From Chloroflexota bacterium (GTDB lineage Bacteria > Chloroflexota > Limnocylindria > QHBO01): a DNA stretch of 9,429 nt. The DNA is taken from assembly GCA_005882055.1 (NCBI GenBank), contig VBGQ01000183.1, forward strand, positions 1-9,429, in the 5' to 3' direction. Under the pieces are notes generated by a model, which worked only from the letters and a program-made list of their open reading frames with translations, was not told the origin of the DNA and made no database searches. Shown piece by piece: positions 1 to 7,826 of the stretch; within the stretch, counting starts at the first letter, position 1; each line of letters opens with the position of its first letter. A program made the position numbers and the translations under genes.

Positions 1-617
1 GTCATCGTCACCAGCACGGTCCACACGAAGATCGGCATGCGGAAGAGGGTCATCCCGGGCGCCCGCATCTTGAAGATGGTGGCGATGAAGTTGACCGATC
101 CGAGGATCGAGGCGGTGCCCACCAGGATGAGCCCGATCAGCCACAGGTCCGTGCCCGGTCCCGGCGCATAGGCCGATGAGAGCGGTGCGTAGCCGGTCCA
201 TCCCTCCGCCGCCGCTCCCCCGAACAGGTAGCCCGACAGGATCATCAATCCGCCCACCGGCAGCAGCCAGAAGCTGAGCGCGTTGATGCGCGGGAAGGCC
301 ATGTCGGGAGCGCCCAGCTGCAGCGGGACGACGTAGTTCGCGAAGCCCGCCAGGACCGGCACCACGAACAGGAAGATCATGATCGTCCCGTGCATGGTGA
401 AGGCCTGGTTGTAGGTGCGATCGTCCAGGAACTGCAGCCCCGGCACCGCCAGCTCGCTGCGCACCAGCAGGGCGAGGATCCCGGCGAGCAGGAAGAAGAG
501 GAACGAGTTGGCGATGTACATGATCCCGATCTTCTTGTGGTCGACGGTGGTCAGCCACTCGAGGATCCAGGACCGACGGTAGGTCGCCGCCTCCGGGGTC
601 AGGGTAGTCGTCGCCAT
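1..617 (-). CDS. ctaD: Cytochrome c oxidase subunit I, N-terminal part (cut by window edge)
   Basis: Catalytic membrane subunit of a heme-copper terminal oxidase, which reduces O2 to water and pumps protons. The gene starts at ATG 617 and runs off the left edge; 205 codons are visible. Residues about 15-33 (SWILEWLTTVDHKKIGIMY) are the typical start of the subunit I fold. Residues 74-83 (TMHGTIMIFL) contain His76, expected to be an axial ligand of the low-spin heme a. Residues 90-120 carry the conserved GFANYVVPLQLGAPDMAFPR and NALSFWLLP stretches. The CuB/heme a3 ligands lie beyond the window. ATG 617 is 16 nt after the ctaC stop, with a GGAG about 10 nt upstream of it, so ctaC-ctaD is an operon. 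An aa3/caa3 (type A) enzyme is likely because heme A synthesis genes are close by. The family call is very secure; the subtype is inferred. Confidence 0.97.
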   Translation of the reverse strand, partial: MATTTLTPEAATYRRSWILEWLTTVDHKKIGIMYIANSFLFFLLAGILALLVRSELAVPGLQFLDDRTYNQAFTMHGTIMIFLFVVPVLAGFANYVVPLQLGAPDMAFPRINALSFWLLPVGGLMILSGYLFGGAAAEGWTGYAPLSSAYAPGPGTDLWLIGLILVGTASILGSVNFIATIFKMRAPGMTLFRMPIFVWTVLVTM

Positions 618-633
618 CGGTCAGTCGCTCCGC

Positions 634-1581
634 CTACTTCGCCACAAGGGTGCCAGTCATCTGGGTCGGATGCACATCGCACTGGAAGGTGTACGAGCCG
701 GCGGCCAGGGCCGGGACCTGGTAGTCAGTCGTCGTGGGGCCGGTCACGATCTGGCCGGTGAAGACCTCCTTGCCGCCCTGGTAGATCCCAACGTTGTGCG
801 CGACCGCGTCCTTGTTGTCGAAGTGGATCACGAAGGGCTTGCCGGCTGGGACCTGCAGGCTCGACGTGTTGAACGCGGCGTTCTGGGCGGTCAGCTTGAT
901 CACCGCGGCACCCGGCGGGGGAGTGCCGGTGGGGGGCGGGGTCTTGCCGGCCTTCGCGTCCGCCAGCCAAGTCTGGAAGGCGGCTGGCGCCATGGCTTCG
1001 ACCGTGAACGTCATCTTGGAGTGCAGGTCCCCACAGAACTCGGCGCACTGGCCGCCGTAGGTCCCCGGGTCAGACACGGTGAACTCGAGCTCGTTGGGGT
1101 TGATGCCATTGGGGAAGGGGATGACGTCGCGCTTGACCAGGAAATGCGGGACGAAGAAGGAGTGGATCACGTCCGATGACTTGAGGATCAGGCGGATCGG
1201 CTCTCCGGTCGGCAGGCCCATCACCGGTGGGTTGGCCGCGGTGCCCGTCACGCTGTAATCGTTCTTTGGGTCGTTGTCCCCATCCAGGTAGTGGAAGGTC
1301 CACTGCCACTGGAAGCCGGTGACCTCGATGGTGACCGCCGGATCGGACTTCGCCTGGGTGGTGCTCAGCGTGATGGTCGACCATACGAACAGGAACAGCA
1401 CGATGATGGTGGGGATCGCGGTCCACACGATCTCCAGCACGTAGAGGGTGAAGACGTCCTTTGCCTGCGTCGTCTCGGGAGTCGGAGGGAAGAGACAGCC
1501 ACCGAGGAGCGCCATGACCAGCAGCGGGCCGGCGATGCGGAAGGCCTTCCGCACTCCGGGTCTGGCCGCCCATCGTTGCAT
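634..1581 (-). CDS. ctaC: Cytochrome c oxidase subunit II (lipoprotein) with fused C-terminal cupredoxin domain
   Basis: Subunit II accepts electrons outside the membrane and passes them through CuA to subunit I. The 315-residue product has an N-terminal lipoprotein signal (hydrophobic 17-28, lipobox LGGC with Cys29), a transmembrane helix at about 46-68, and the aromatic patch QWQWTF at 91-96. The CuA domain follows, with His140 (DVIHSFFVP) and Cys179-x3-Cys183-x3-His187-x2-Met190, so all CuA ligands are present. A Pro/Gly/Thr-rich linker (about 212-225) leads to a second copper domain at 226-315 with a type-1 ligand set: His262 (AHNVG) and Cys301-x2-His304-x3-Met308. caa3 enzymes usually carry a cytochrome c domain here; no CxxCH motif is present. 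I infer that the attached domain relays electrons to CuA, perhaps from a soluble blue-copper protein. Start ATG 1581 is chosen because it gives a complete lipoprotein signal; Shine-Dalgarno support is weak. Confidence 0.96.
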   Translation of the reverse strand: MQRWAARPGVRKAFRIAGPLLVMALLGGCLFPPTPETTQAKDVFTLYVLEIVWTAIPTIIVLFLFVWSTITLSTTQAKSDPAVTIEVTGFQWQWTFHYLDGDNDPKNDYSVTGTAANPPVMGLPTGEPIRLILKSSDVIHSFFVPHFLVKRDVIPFPNGINPNELEFTVSDPGTYGGQCAEFCGDLHSKMTFTVEAMAPAAFQTWLADAKAGKTPPPTGTPPPGAAVIKLTAQNAAFNTSSLQVPAGKPFVIHFDNKDAVAHNVGIYQGGKEVFTGQIVTGPTTTDYQVPALAAGSYTFQCDVHPTQMTGTLVAK

Positions 1582-1651
1582 CAGCTCGTCTCGAGGCTCC
1601 CTGTTGCACGATCCGGGTTGGCGCGATCGCTCCGCCGGGAGGATCGGCAGG

Positions 1652-1672
1652 CGCCTCCTCGGGCCGGAGGCG
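1652..1672 (-). promoter_or_regulatory. Hairpin in the ctaC 5' leader
   Basis: CGCCTCC (1652-1658) and GGAGGCG (1666-1672) form a perfect 7-bp GC-rich stem with a 7-nt loop. If transcription starts near 1677, the hairpin would form almost at the 5' end of the ctaC mRNA. It could stabilise the transcript or be a regulatory element. It has no following T tract, so it does not look like an intrinsic terminator. The rest of 1582-1724 shows no gene that I can support. Confidence 0.3.
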
Positions 1673-1683
1673 GCACGCGCCGT

Positions 1684-1713
1684 ATTCTAGCGATGCCCGC
1701 CGGGGCACGTCAC
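1684..1713 (-). promoter_or_regulatory. Candidate sigma-70-type promoter for ctaC-ctaD
   Basis: Reading the minus strand, a -35-like GTGACG (1708-1713) is followed after 18 bp by a -10-like TAGAAT (1684-1689). It lies just after the stop of the lipoprotein gene (1725) and about 100 nt before the ctaC start. The predicted transcription start is near 1677. The same GTGACG -35 hexamer is seen at the better promoter candidate before the eis-like gene. This is a motif match by eye, with no experimental support. Confidence 0.35.
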
Positions 1714-1724
1714 CGGCGCGGGGG

Positions 1725-2657
1725 TTAGGTGATGGGGCAGCTCCTGGGCTCGTCTGGCAGCAGCGGTCGCGGCGTCACCTGGTATCGATGCGCGGCGGCG
1801 GTGAAGCGGGTCAGCTGGTTGGCGCGCATCAGGGCGCGCAGCCAGGTCGCCGCATCAGCGGCGGTCACCACTCCGCAGCGTGCGCCTTCGGGCTGCGCCG
1901 CGACGTCGCCAAAGGTCGCGGGATCATCCGCCGTGGGCCACGGGACGAGCTGGTTGGCGATTCCGCTCTGATCCGGCGCGTCGGCATCCGCGGTTCGAAC
2001 CAGGAGACGCACCGCCTCAGGCGCAAACGGCTGCCACGCGGCGTCCATCCAAGACCCGGCCGGCAGCCAACTGTCGAGCGAGCTCAGACGTCCGGAGAGC
2101 CGCGTCAGCGCACGGTGCGCGGCAAGCTCATCCTGGCTGACTCCCGGCGGCGGGTTGGACAGATCAACCGTACCCAGCGCATAGACCGATACGGTGACGT
2201 CGCGACCGTCGGCATGGAGCGAGAAGGTGGTCGTTCCGGCGTCTGCGATCCCGATGCCGGCGCCGTTGAAATCTCGGCTCGTGGCGAAAAGGCCCGTCGC
2301 CAGCACATCGTGCAGCACGGCCTGGAGGCCCGGCTCGCTCAGGCGCCGGACGAGCAGCGGTGGAAGTGCGGGGCCCGGATAGATCAGGTCCACCGCCCCG
2401 GGCACGATGACTCGGCCATCCCCGAAGACCGAGACGCTGGGGACCTGGGAGAAGCCCGTCTGCGGCTCGATGAACCCACCCGCGGTCGCCATGCGCAGGA
2501 CCAGCGCACCGCCCGCCGGATGGGCAATGTCACCGGACGGGGTCGCCCCACCGCCCGCACACGCCGCCAACAGCATGGCGAGGAGGACGGTCGCGGCCGC
2601 CCGAGCGTGGGCCGGAGGACGAGGAGCGGCTGACGTTGCGTGCGGTCGGGCGGTCAT
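1725..2657 (-). CDS. Putative lipoprotein of unknown function
   Basis: A 310-residue secreted lipoprotein. The N-terminus has a basic stretch, a hydrophobic core (about 21-31: AATVLLAMLLA) and a lipobox LAAC with Cys33 as the lipidated residue. A Gly/Thr-rich tether leads into a folded domain of about 260 residues that begins with beta-strand-like segments (VLRMATAGGF, VSVFGDGRVIV). Cys261 and Cys307 could form a disulfide. The end, RPLLPDEPRSCP, resembles similar uncharacterised lipoproteins of high-GC soil bacteria as I remember them, but I cannot name the family or a function. The open frame continues far upstream on this strand, but that part is only the antisense of ctaG. ATG 2657 is chosen because it immediately precedes the signal peptide. 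It sits between ctaG and ctaC, in the ctaC direction, so a role linked to the oxidase is possible but unproven. Confidence 0.85.
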   Translation of the reverse strand: MTARPHATSAAPRPPAHARAAATVLLAMLLAACAGGGATPSGDIAHPAGGALVLRMATAGGFIEPQTGFSQVPSVSVFGDGRVIVPGAVDLIYPGPALPPLLVRRLSEPGLQAVLHDVLATGLFATSRDFNGAGIGIADAGTTTFSLHADGRDVTVSVYALGTVDLSNPPPGVSQDELAAHRALTRLSGRLSSLDSWLPAGSWMDAAWQPFAPEAVRLLVRTADADAPDQSGIANQLVPWPTADDPATFGDVAAQPEGARCGVVTAADAATWLRALMRANQLTRFTAAAHRYQVTPRPLLPDEPRSCPIT

Positions 2658-2738
2658 GTCGCGCTGAGACGCCCCGAGACCGGCACGTGTTCCATCGCCC
2701 CGAACGCGGAGCAGGCCAATCGGCGCGAGAATGCCGGC

Positions 2739-3696
2739 GTGTTCCCGCGAGCCAGGCGCCACGAACGCTTGTGGCGTGCCCTGGTCAGCTTGCCAGCCGC
2801 GCTGGTGGTGCTTGCTCTCGGGGCTGGAGCCGCGCTGGGCCACAACGATCATCCGCCGGTTCCGACCTTCCCCTCGGTCCTCCTGGCCTGGACGCTCGAT
2901 CCCCTGCCGATCATCGGGGTAGGGCTGGCGGCGGCGGCGTATCTCTGGGCGGAGCGCCGCGTCGCGGAGCGCCATCCGGCTCACCCGGTGCCGCGCCATC
3001 GGCGCTGGCTCTTCATGGGTGGCCTGGCGGCCATCCTCCTGGCCCTCGTCTCCCCCGTCGACACGTACGAAGGGGTGCTCTTCAGCGTGCACATGGTGCA
3101 GCACCTGCTGCTGGAGATGGTGGCTGCGCCGCTCATCGTGCTGTCCGCGCCCATCACGCTCGCAGTGCGCGCCGCAGGGCCCCGATCCCGGCGGGCGATC
3201 CTCGCCGTCCTGCACAGTCCGCCCGCCAGATGGCTCACCTTCCCACTCGTGACCTGGTTGCTGTTCGCCGGCGTCAACTGGGGATGGCACTTCAGCTCGC
3301 TCTACAACTTCGCGCTCGAGAATGACCTGGTCCACTACATCGAGCACGCCAGCTTCCTGGTCGCCGCGCTCCTCTTCTGGTGGCCGGCGATCGGCCCAGA
3401 TCCGCAGCCGTGGCGCATGCCGCACCCGGTGCGCCTCATGTACCTCTTCCTGGCGATGCCCCAGAACTCGTTCCTGGGCGTGGCGCTGCTCTCCACGGAG
3501 CGCGTCCTCTACCTGCACTACGTGACGACCATCCGCACCTGGGGCCCGACCCCACTCGACGACCAGCACCTGGGTGGGACGCTGATGTGGGTCTTTGGCG
3601 ACATGGTCTTCCTGGCGGCGATGCTCGGCGTCGTGTGGGCCTGGATGCGGTTTGAGGACGCACGCACGGCCCGCCTCGACGCCCGCCTGGATCGCG

Positions 3697-3719
<23 letters not shown>
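2739..3719 (+). CDS. ctaG: Cytochrome c oxidase assembly factor CtaG (caa3-type)
   Basis: Polytopic membrane protein of the caa3_CtaG family, required for copper-centre formation in heme-copper oxidases. From GTG 2739 it has 326 residues: an N-terminal hydrophobic segment (about 15-34) ending in a His-containing stretch (HNDH, 35-38), then about six to seven transmembrane helices. Conserved family features are His118-Met119-x2-His122 (HMVQHLLLEM), the WGWHF motif with His184, His199-x3-His203 (HYIEHASF), MPQNSFLG at 240-247, and DDQHLGG at 274-280. The His/Met residues are likely copper ligands. The C-terminal tail is basic. The start is uncertain: GTG 2640 gives 359 residues but would overlap the divergent lipoprotein start, and TTG 2769 is also possible. 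GAGAAT at 2727-2732 sits 6 nt before GTG 2739 and could be a -10 box for a leaderless message. The 3' end overlaps the convergent ctaA-ctaB gene by 23 bp. Confidence 0.93.
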
Positions 3720-5538
<1,819 letters not shown>

Positions 5539-5598
5539 TGCTTCTCGCCTAGAGAGCCTTCGAGGGCGACAGGGGCAGCCAATGATAGCGGCCGTGCC

Positions 5599-6348
5599 TC
5601 AGCGGCCGGCCAGGCGCCTCCGCGTCGCCGGATCGCCGAAGAGTGCGCGGGCCAGGAAGCCGACCACGAGACCGGTGAGGAAGCCACCCACGTGCGCCAT
5701 GTACGCGACCCCGCCTCCGGCGGTCTGGGAGGTCACCGCGATCGAGCCGATCCCGCTGACGAACTGCAGCACGGCCCACAGCCCGATGGCCACCACAGCG
5801 GGCACCGGAACGAGGAAGCGAAGCAGGAAGACCACGACGCGGTTTCGCGGGAACAGGACGATGTAGGCCCCGAGAACCCCCGCGATCGCACCCGATGCAC
5901 CCAGGTTGGGAACGACGGAATTGGGGTCGACCAGGATCTGGGCGAAGGCGGCCACGATCCCGGCGACCAGGTAGAAGAGCAAGTACATCGCCGAGCCGAT
6001 GTAGTGCTCGACGTTGTCGCCAAAGATGAACAGGAAGAGCATGTTCCCGCCCAGGTGCAGCCAGCCGCCGTGCATGAACATGCTGGTGAACAGGGTCAGG
6101 TAGATCGGATTGGGTCCGGGCGCCTCGGGGATGAGGTAGCGGACCCCATCGATCACCACCGGCTGCGCGGCGACGATGTCCCGCCCGGTCGTGATCTCGG
6201 CGGGGATGGTGCTGAAGCCGTAGGTGAAGGCGTTGTCGCCGCCCGCCCGCTGCAGGAGCAGGAAGACCGCGATGTTGATGCCGATCAGCGCCAGCGTGAC
6301 CCACGCGACTCCCTGTCCCGGCTCGTTCTCGTCGTAGAGCGGAAACAT
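5599..6348 (-). CDS. Rhomboid-family intramembrane serine protease
   Basis: A 249-residue polytopic membrane protein that should cleave substrates within or next to the membrane. The catalytic dyad is visible: Ser152 in GASGAIAG (150-157) and His219 in AHVGGFLTG (218-226). Asn102 in LHLGGNMLFLFIFGDNVE (97-114) is the oxyanion-stabilising position, and the HGGWLHL sequence at 93-99 is typical of the first loop and helix 2. The usual six-helix core is complete, with no extra cytoplasmic domain beyond a short basic C-terminal tail (RRRLAGR). The substrate is unknown. ATG 6348 lies 3 bp after the stop of the upstream mpaB-like gene and no clear Shine-Dalgarno is seen, suggesting translational coupling. 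ctaA-ctaB begins 60 bp downstream, so co-transcription with the heme A gene is possible. A functional link to the oxidase is not shown. Confidence 0.95.
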   Translation of the reverse strand: MFPLYDENEPGQGVAWVTLALIGINIAVFLLLQRAGGDNAFTYGFSTIPAEITTGRDIVAAQPVVIDGVRYLIPEAPGPNPIYLTLFTSMFMHGGWLHLGGNMLFLFIFGDNVEHYIGSAMYLLFYLVAGIVAAFAQILVDPNSVVPNLGASGAIAGVLGAYIVLFPRNRVVVFLLRFLVPVPAVVAIGLWAVLQFVSGIGSIAVTSQTAGGGVAYMAHVGGFLTGLVVGFLARALFGDPATRRRLAGR

Positions 6349-6351
6349 CGG

Positions 6352-7224
6352 TCAGGAGGACTCGGAGGCTGCGGCCAACGCCCGTCGCCGGGCGCTGTGC
6401 CAGGCGGGTACGTACCGCAGCGACGCCGGCACGAGGGGGAGCAGGATCCGGGTGACCGCCGCGACCCGCCGCATCGCTCGCGTCCGGCGGGCCCCCCAGC
6501 GGATGCCATAGGCCCTCAGGATCTGTGGCGGCAGCACGCTGAACGAGACGAGATGCACCGCGGTCCAGACGAAACGCGGCGGGAACCGGCTGGGATAGAG
6601 GACGGACTCGCTGAGGGCGCGGGCCGTGGGCGTCACGTGCACCGCACCGCTGGCCACCCGTTCTGCCATCCAGCGCCGCAGCCCCACAACGGTGTCCGGG
6701 AACAGCTCGTCCGGCACCCCCAGCCGTGTCGCCACGGGCCGGGACTCGCGCAGGTAGGCGTCCATCTCCTCGACTGACAGCGGTTCAACGTAGCGGTCGT
6801 AGATGCGCAGCGCCGTGTCGATCAACGTGGCGTGCACCCACAGCAGCAGCACCGGGTCGAGCGCCTGGTATGGGTCACCGCTCTCGGCCACGGTTCCGCT
6901 GACGGACCGATGGATCGCGTTGAGGTGACCGATGGCGGCCTCGGCTCGCCGGGTGGTGCCGAAGGCCACCGAAAAGGTGCTGACCAGCGTTCGGCGGAGC
7001 CGACCGTACGGGTCCTCGCGGAAATTCGAGTGCTGCGCCACGCCGGCGGCGACCGCCGGATCGGCAAGCTGGAGCAGGAATGCGGCGGTCGCGCCGGCGA
7101 GGACCATCACCTCACGGTCGATCCGCCAGCCGAGCGAGCCGGGACCAAAGAAGCCGGCGTCGCGGGTGCCGTGCGCGGCACGCGTCGCGCGCGATGGGAC
7201 CCCGAGCCGGACGCGAGCCTCCAT
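6352..7224 (-). CDS. MpaB/DUF2236-family (latex-oxygenase-like) putative heme oxygenase
   Basis: A 290-residue protein of the family that includes latex-clearing protein (rubber oxygenase) and fungal MpaB, enzymes that use heme b and O2 to cleave double bonds. Family blocks in order: GPGSLGWRIDREVMVLAG (27-44); FLLQLADPAVAAGVAQHS (49-66); YGRLRRTL (73-80) with the Arg/Thr pattern; AFGT (87-90); HRSVSG with His105; and LLLWVHATLID with His131, the conserved candidate heme-binding region. The C-terminus has a hydrophobic helix with His224. Family members normally have His in the LAHP motif; here it is Asp55. The start is ATG 7224, 14 bp after the MOSC stop; the longer frame from 7380 would overlap the MOSC gene and has an arginine-rich, antisense-looking N-terminus. 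The substrate cannot be told from sequence. Confidence 0.88.
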   Translation of the reverse strand: MEARVRLGVPSRATRAAHGTRDAGFFGPGSLGWRIDREVMVLAGATAAFLLQLADPAVAAGVAQHSNFREDPYGRLRRTLVSTFSVAFGTTRRAEAAIGHLNAIHRSVSGTVAESGDPYQALDPVLLLWVHATLIDTALRIYDRYVEPLSVEEMDAYLRESRPVATRLGVPDELFPDTVVGLRRWMAERVASGAVHVTPTARALSESVLYPSRFPPRFVWTAVHLVSFSVLPPQILRAYGIRWGARRTRAMRRVAAVTRILLPLVPASLRYVPAWHSARRRALAAASESS

Positions 7225-7238
7225 CGCTGGCCGGGAAG

Positions 7239-7709
7239 TCAGTCTTCCAGCTCCTCGATGGCGTCGCCGGCGCGGATGACGGCACCGACCAGGACGTCGG
7301 CGCGCAGGCCCCCGGCGCCGGAAAGCCCGGATCGGACGCCCGGCCGTGTGACCGACTCGAGGTGGTCGCATGGCGTACATGGCTTGACGCCAAGGCAGAT
7401 TGCTTCACCCACGCGGAAGCGCCGCCCCAACAACGCGTTGACGTCGACCCCACGGGTCAGGACGTTGCGACGCGACTCAGCGGCGGTGAGCGGGATTCCG
7501 GTCCGGGCCACCATGCCCTCGATCCCCTCCGCGGCGATGAACGTGATGTGGGTCCCGGGGATGCCAAGACCGGCGTATCGGTCACCAACGATTCCTGTCC
7601 CGGTTTCGAGCACTGCCTCATCGAGCTCGACCATCGCGGCGTCCCGTGGACCCGCTGGGTGCACGTGGATCGCCTCGACGGTGCCCTTCTGACGCTCGGA
7701 CATTCCCAT
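7239..7709 (-). CDS. MOSC-domain protein (molybdenum cofactor sulfurase C-terminal type)
   Basis: A 156-residue stand-alone MOSC domain. MOSC proteins bind molybdenum cofactor or carry a reactive cysteine involved in sulfur transfer or N-hydroxyl reduction. The signature TGIVGDRYAG (38-47) is followed by ITFIAAEGIE (55-64), SRRNVLTRGVDVNALLGRRF (79-98), the cysteine block GVKPCTPCDHLE (107-118) with Cys111 and Cys114, and a glycine-rich GLSGAGGLRADVL (128-140) before the final AGDAIEEL strand. This is the usual length for single-domain bacterial members, and nothing is missing. ATG 7709 is the first start; Met3 is an alternative. It is first in a tight minus-strand run with the mpaB-like and rhomboid genes. 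No molybdenum enzyme is in the window, so its partner is unknown. Confidence 0.92.
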   Translation of the reverse strand: MGMSERQKGTVEAIHVHPAGPRDAAMVELDEAVLETGTGIVGDRYAGLGIPGTHITFIAAEGIEGMVARTGIPLTAAESRRNVLTRGVDVNALLGRRFRVGEAICLGVKPCTPCDHLESVTRPGVRSGLSGAGGLRADVLVGAVIRAGDAIEELED

Positions 7710-7718
7710 GACCGCCCG

Positions 7719-7746
7719 ATGATACGGGCTGGCATGCGGCTGTCGC
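7719..7746 (-). promoter_or_regulatory. Candidate promoter of the MOSC-mpaB-rhomboid operon
   Basis: On the minus strand, GCGACA (7741-7746) is followed after 16 bp by TATCAT (7719-7724), five of six matches to the -10 consensus. The -10 ends 9 nt before ATG 7709, so the message would have almost no leader. The -10 box forms the loop of an inverted repeat, GCCCG (7714-7718) / CGGGC (7725-7729). Assigned by eye. Confidence 0.4.
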
Positions 7747-7790
7747 CGACATGACAGCCAGGCCGTCGCCTGGGCGTCACCATTGCCAGC

Positions 7791-7823
7791 GTGACGAGCC
7801 TGCAGACGCCCCCGATAATCGGG
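7791..7823 (+). promoter_or_regulatory. Candidate leaderless promoter of the eis-like gene
   Basis: GTGACG (7791-7796, four of six matches to the -35 consensus), a 17-bp spacer, then GATAAT (7814-7819, five of six matches to the -10). Transcription would start about 7-8 nt later, at the ATG at 7827, giving a leaderless mRNA; no Shine-Dalgarno sequence is present. The -10 is embedded in a 13-bp inverted repeat, CCCGAT-A-ATCGGG (7811-7823), which could be an operator overlapping the polymerase site. Confidence 0.5.
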
Positions 7824-7826
7824 TCA

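Noticed and set aside
1070..1708. Minus-strand frame of 212 residues overlapping ctaC
   Set aside because: It is an out-of-frame shadow of ctaC; ctaC has all CuA and cupredoxin ligands.
2658..3569. Long minus-strand extension upstream of the lipoprotein
   Set aside because: It is antisense to ctaG, lacks protein-like composition (rich in Arg, Gly, Glu and His), and a clear lipoprotein signal peptide begins at ATG 2657.
5589..5608. CGGCCG...CGGCCG inverted pair around the rhomboid stop as a terminator
   Set aside because: The stem is only 6 bp, has no T tract, and each half is a self-palindrome common in GC-rich DNA. A TATCAT at 5582-5587 beside it was considered as a ctaA-ctaB -10 box, but no -35 was found.
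5692..6777. Plus-strand open frame of 361 residues across the rhomboid and mpaB-like genes
   Set aside because: It is the antisense of two well-supported genes, with biased composition and no family motif.
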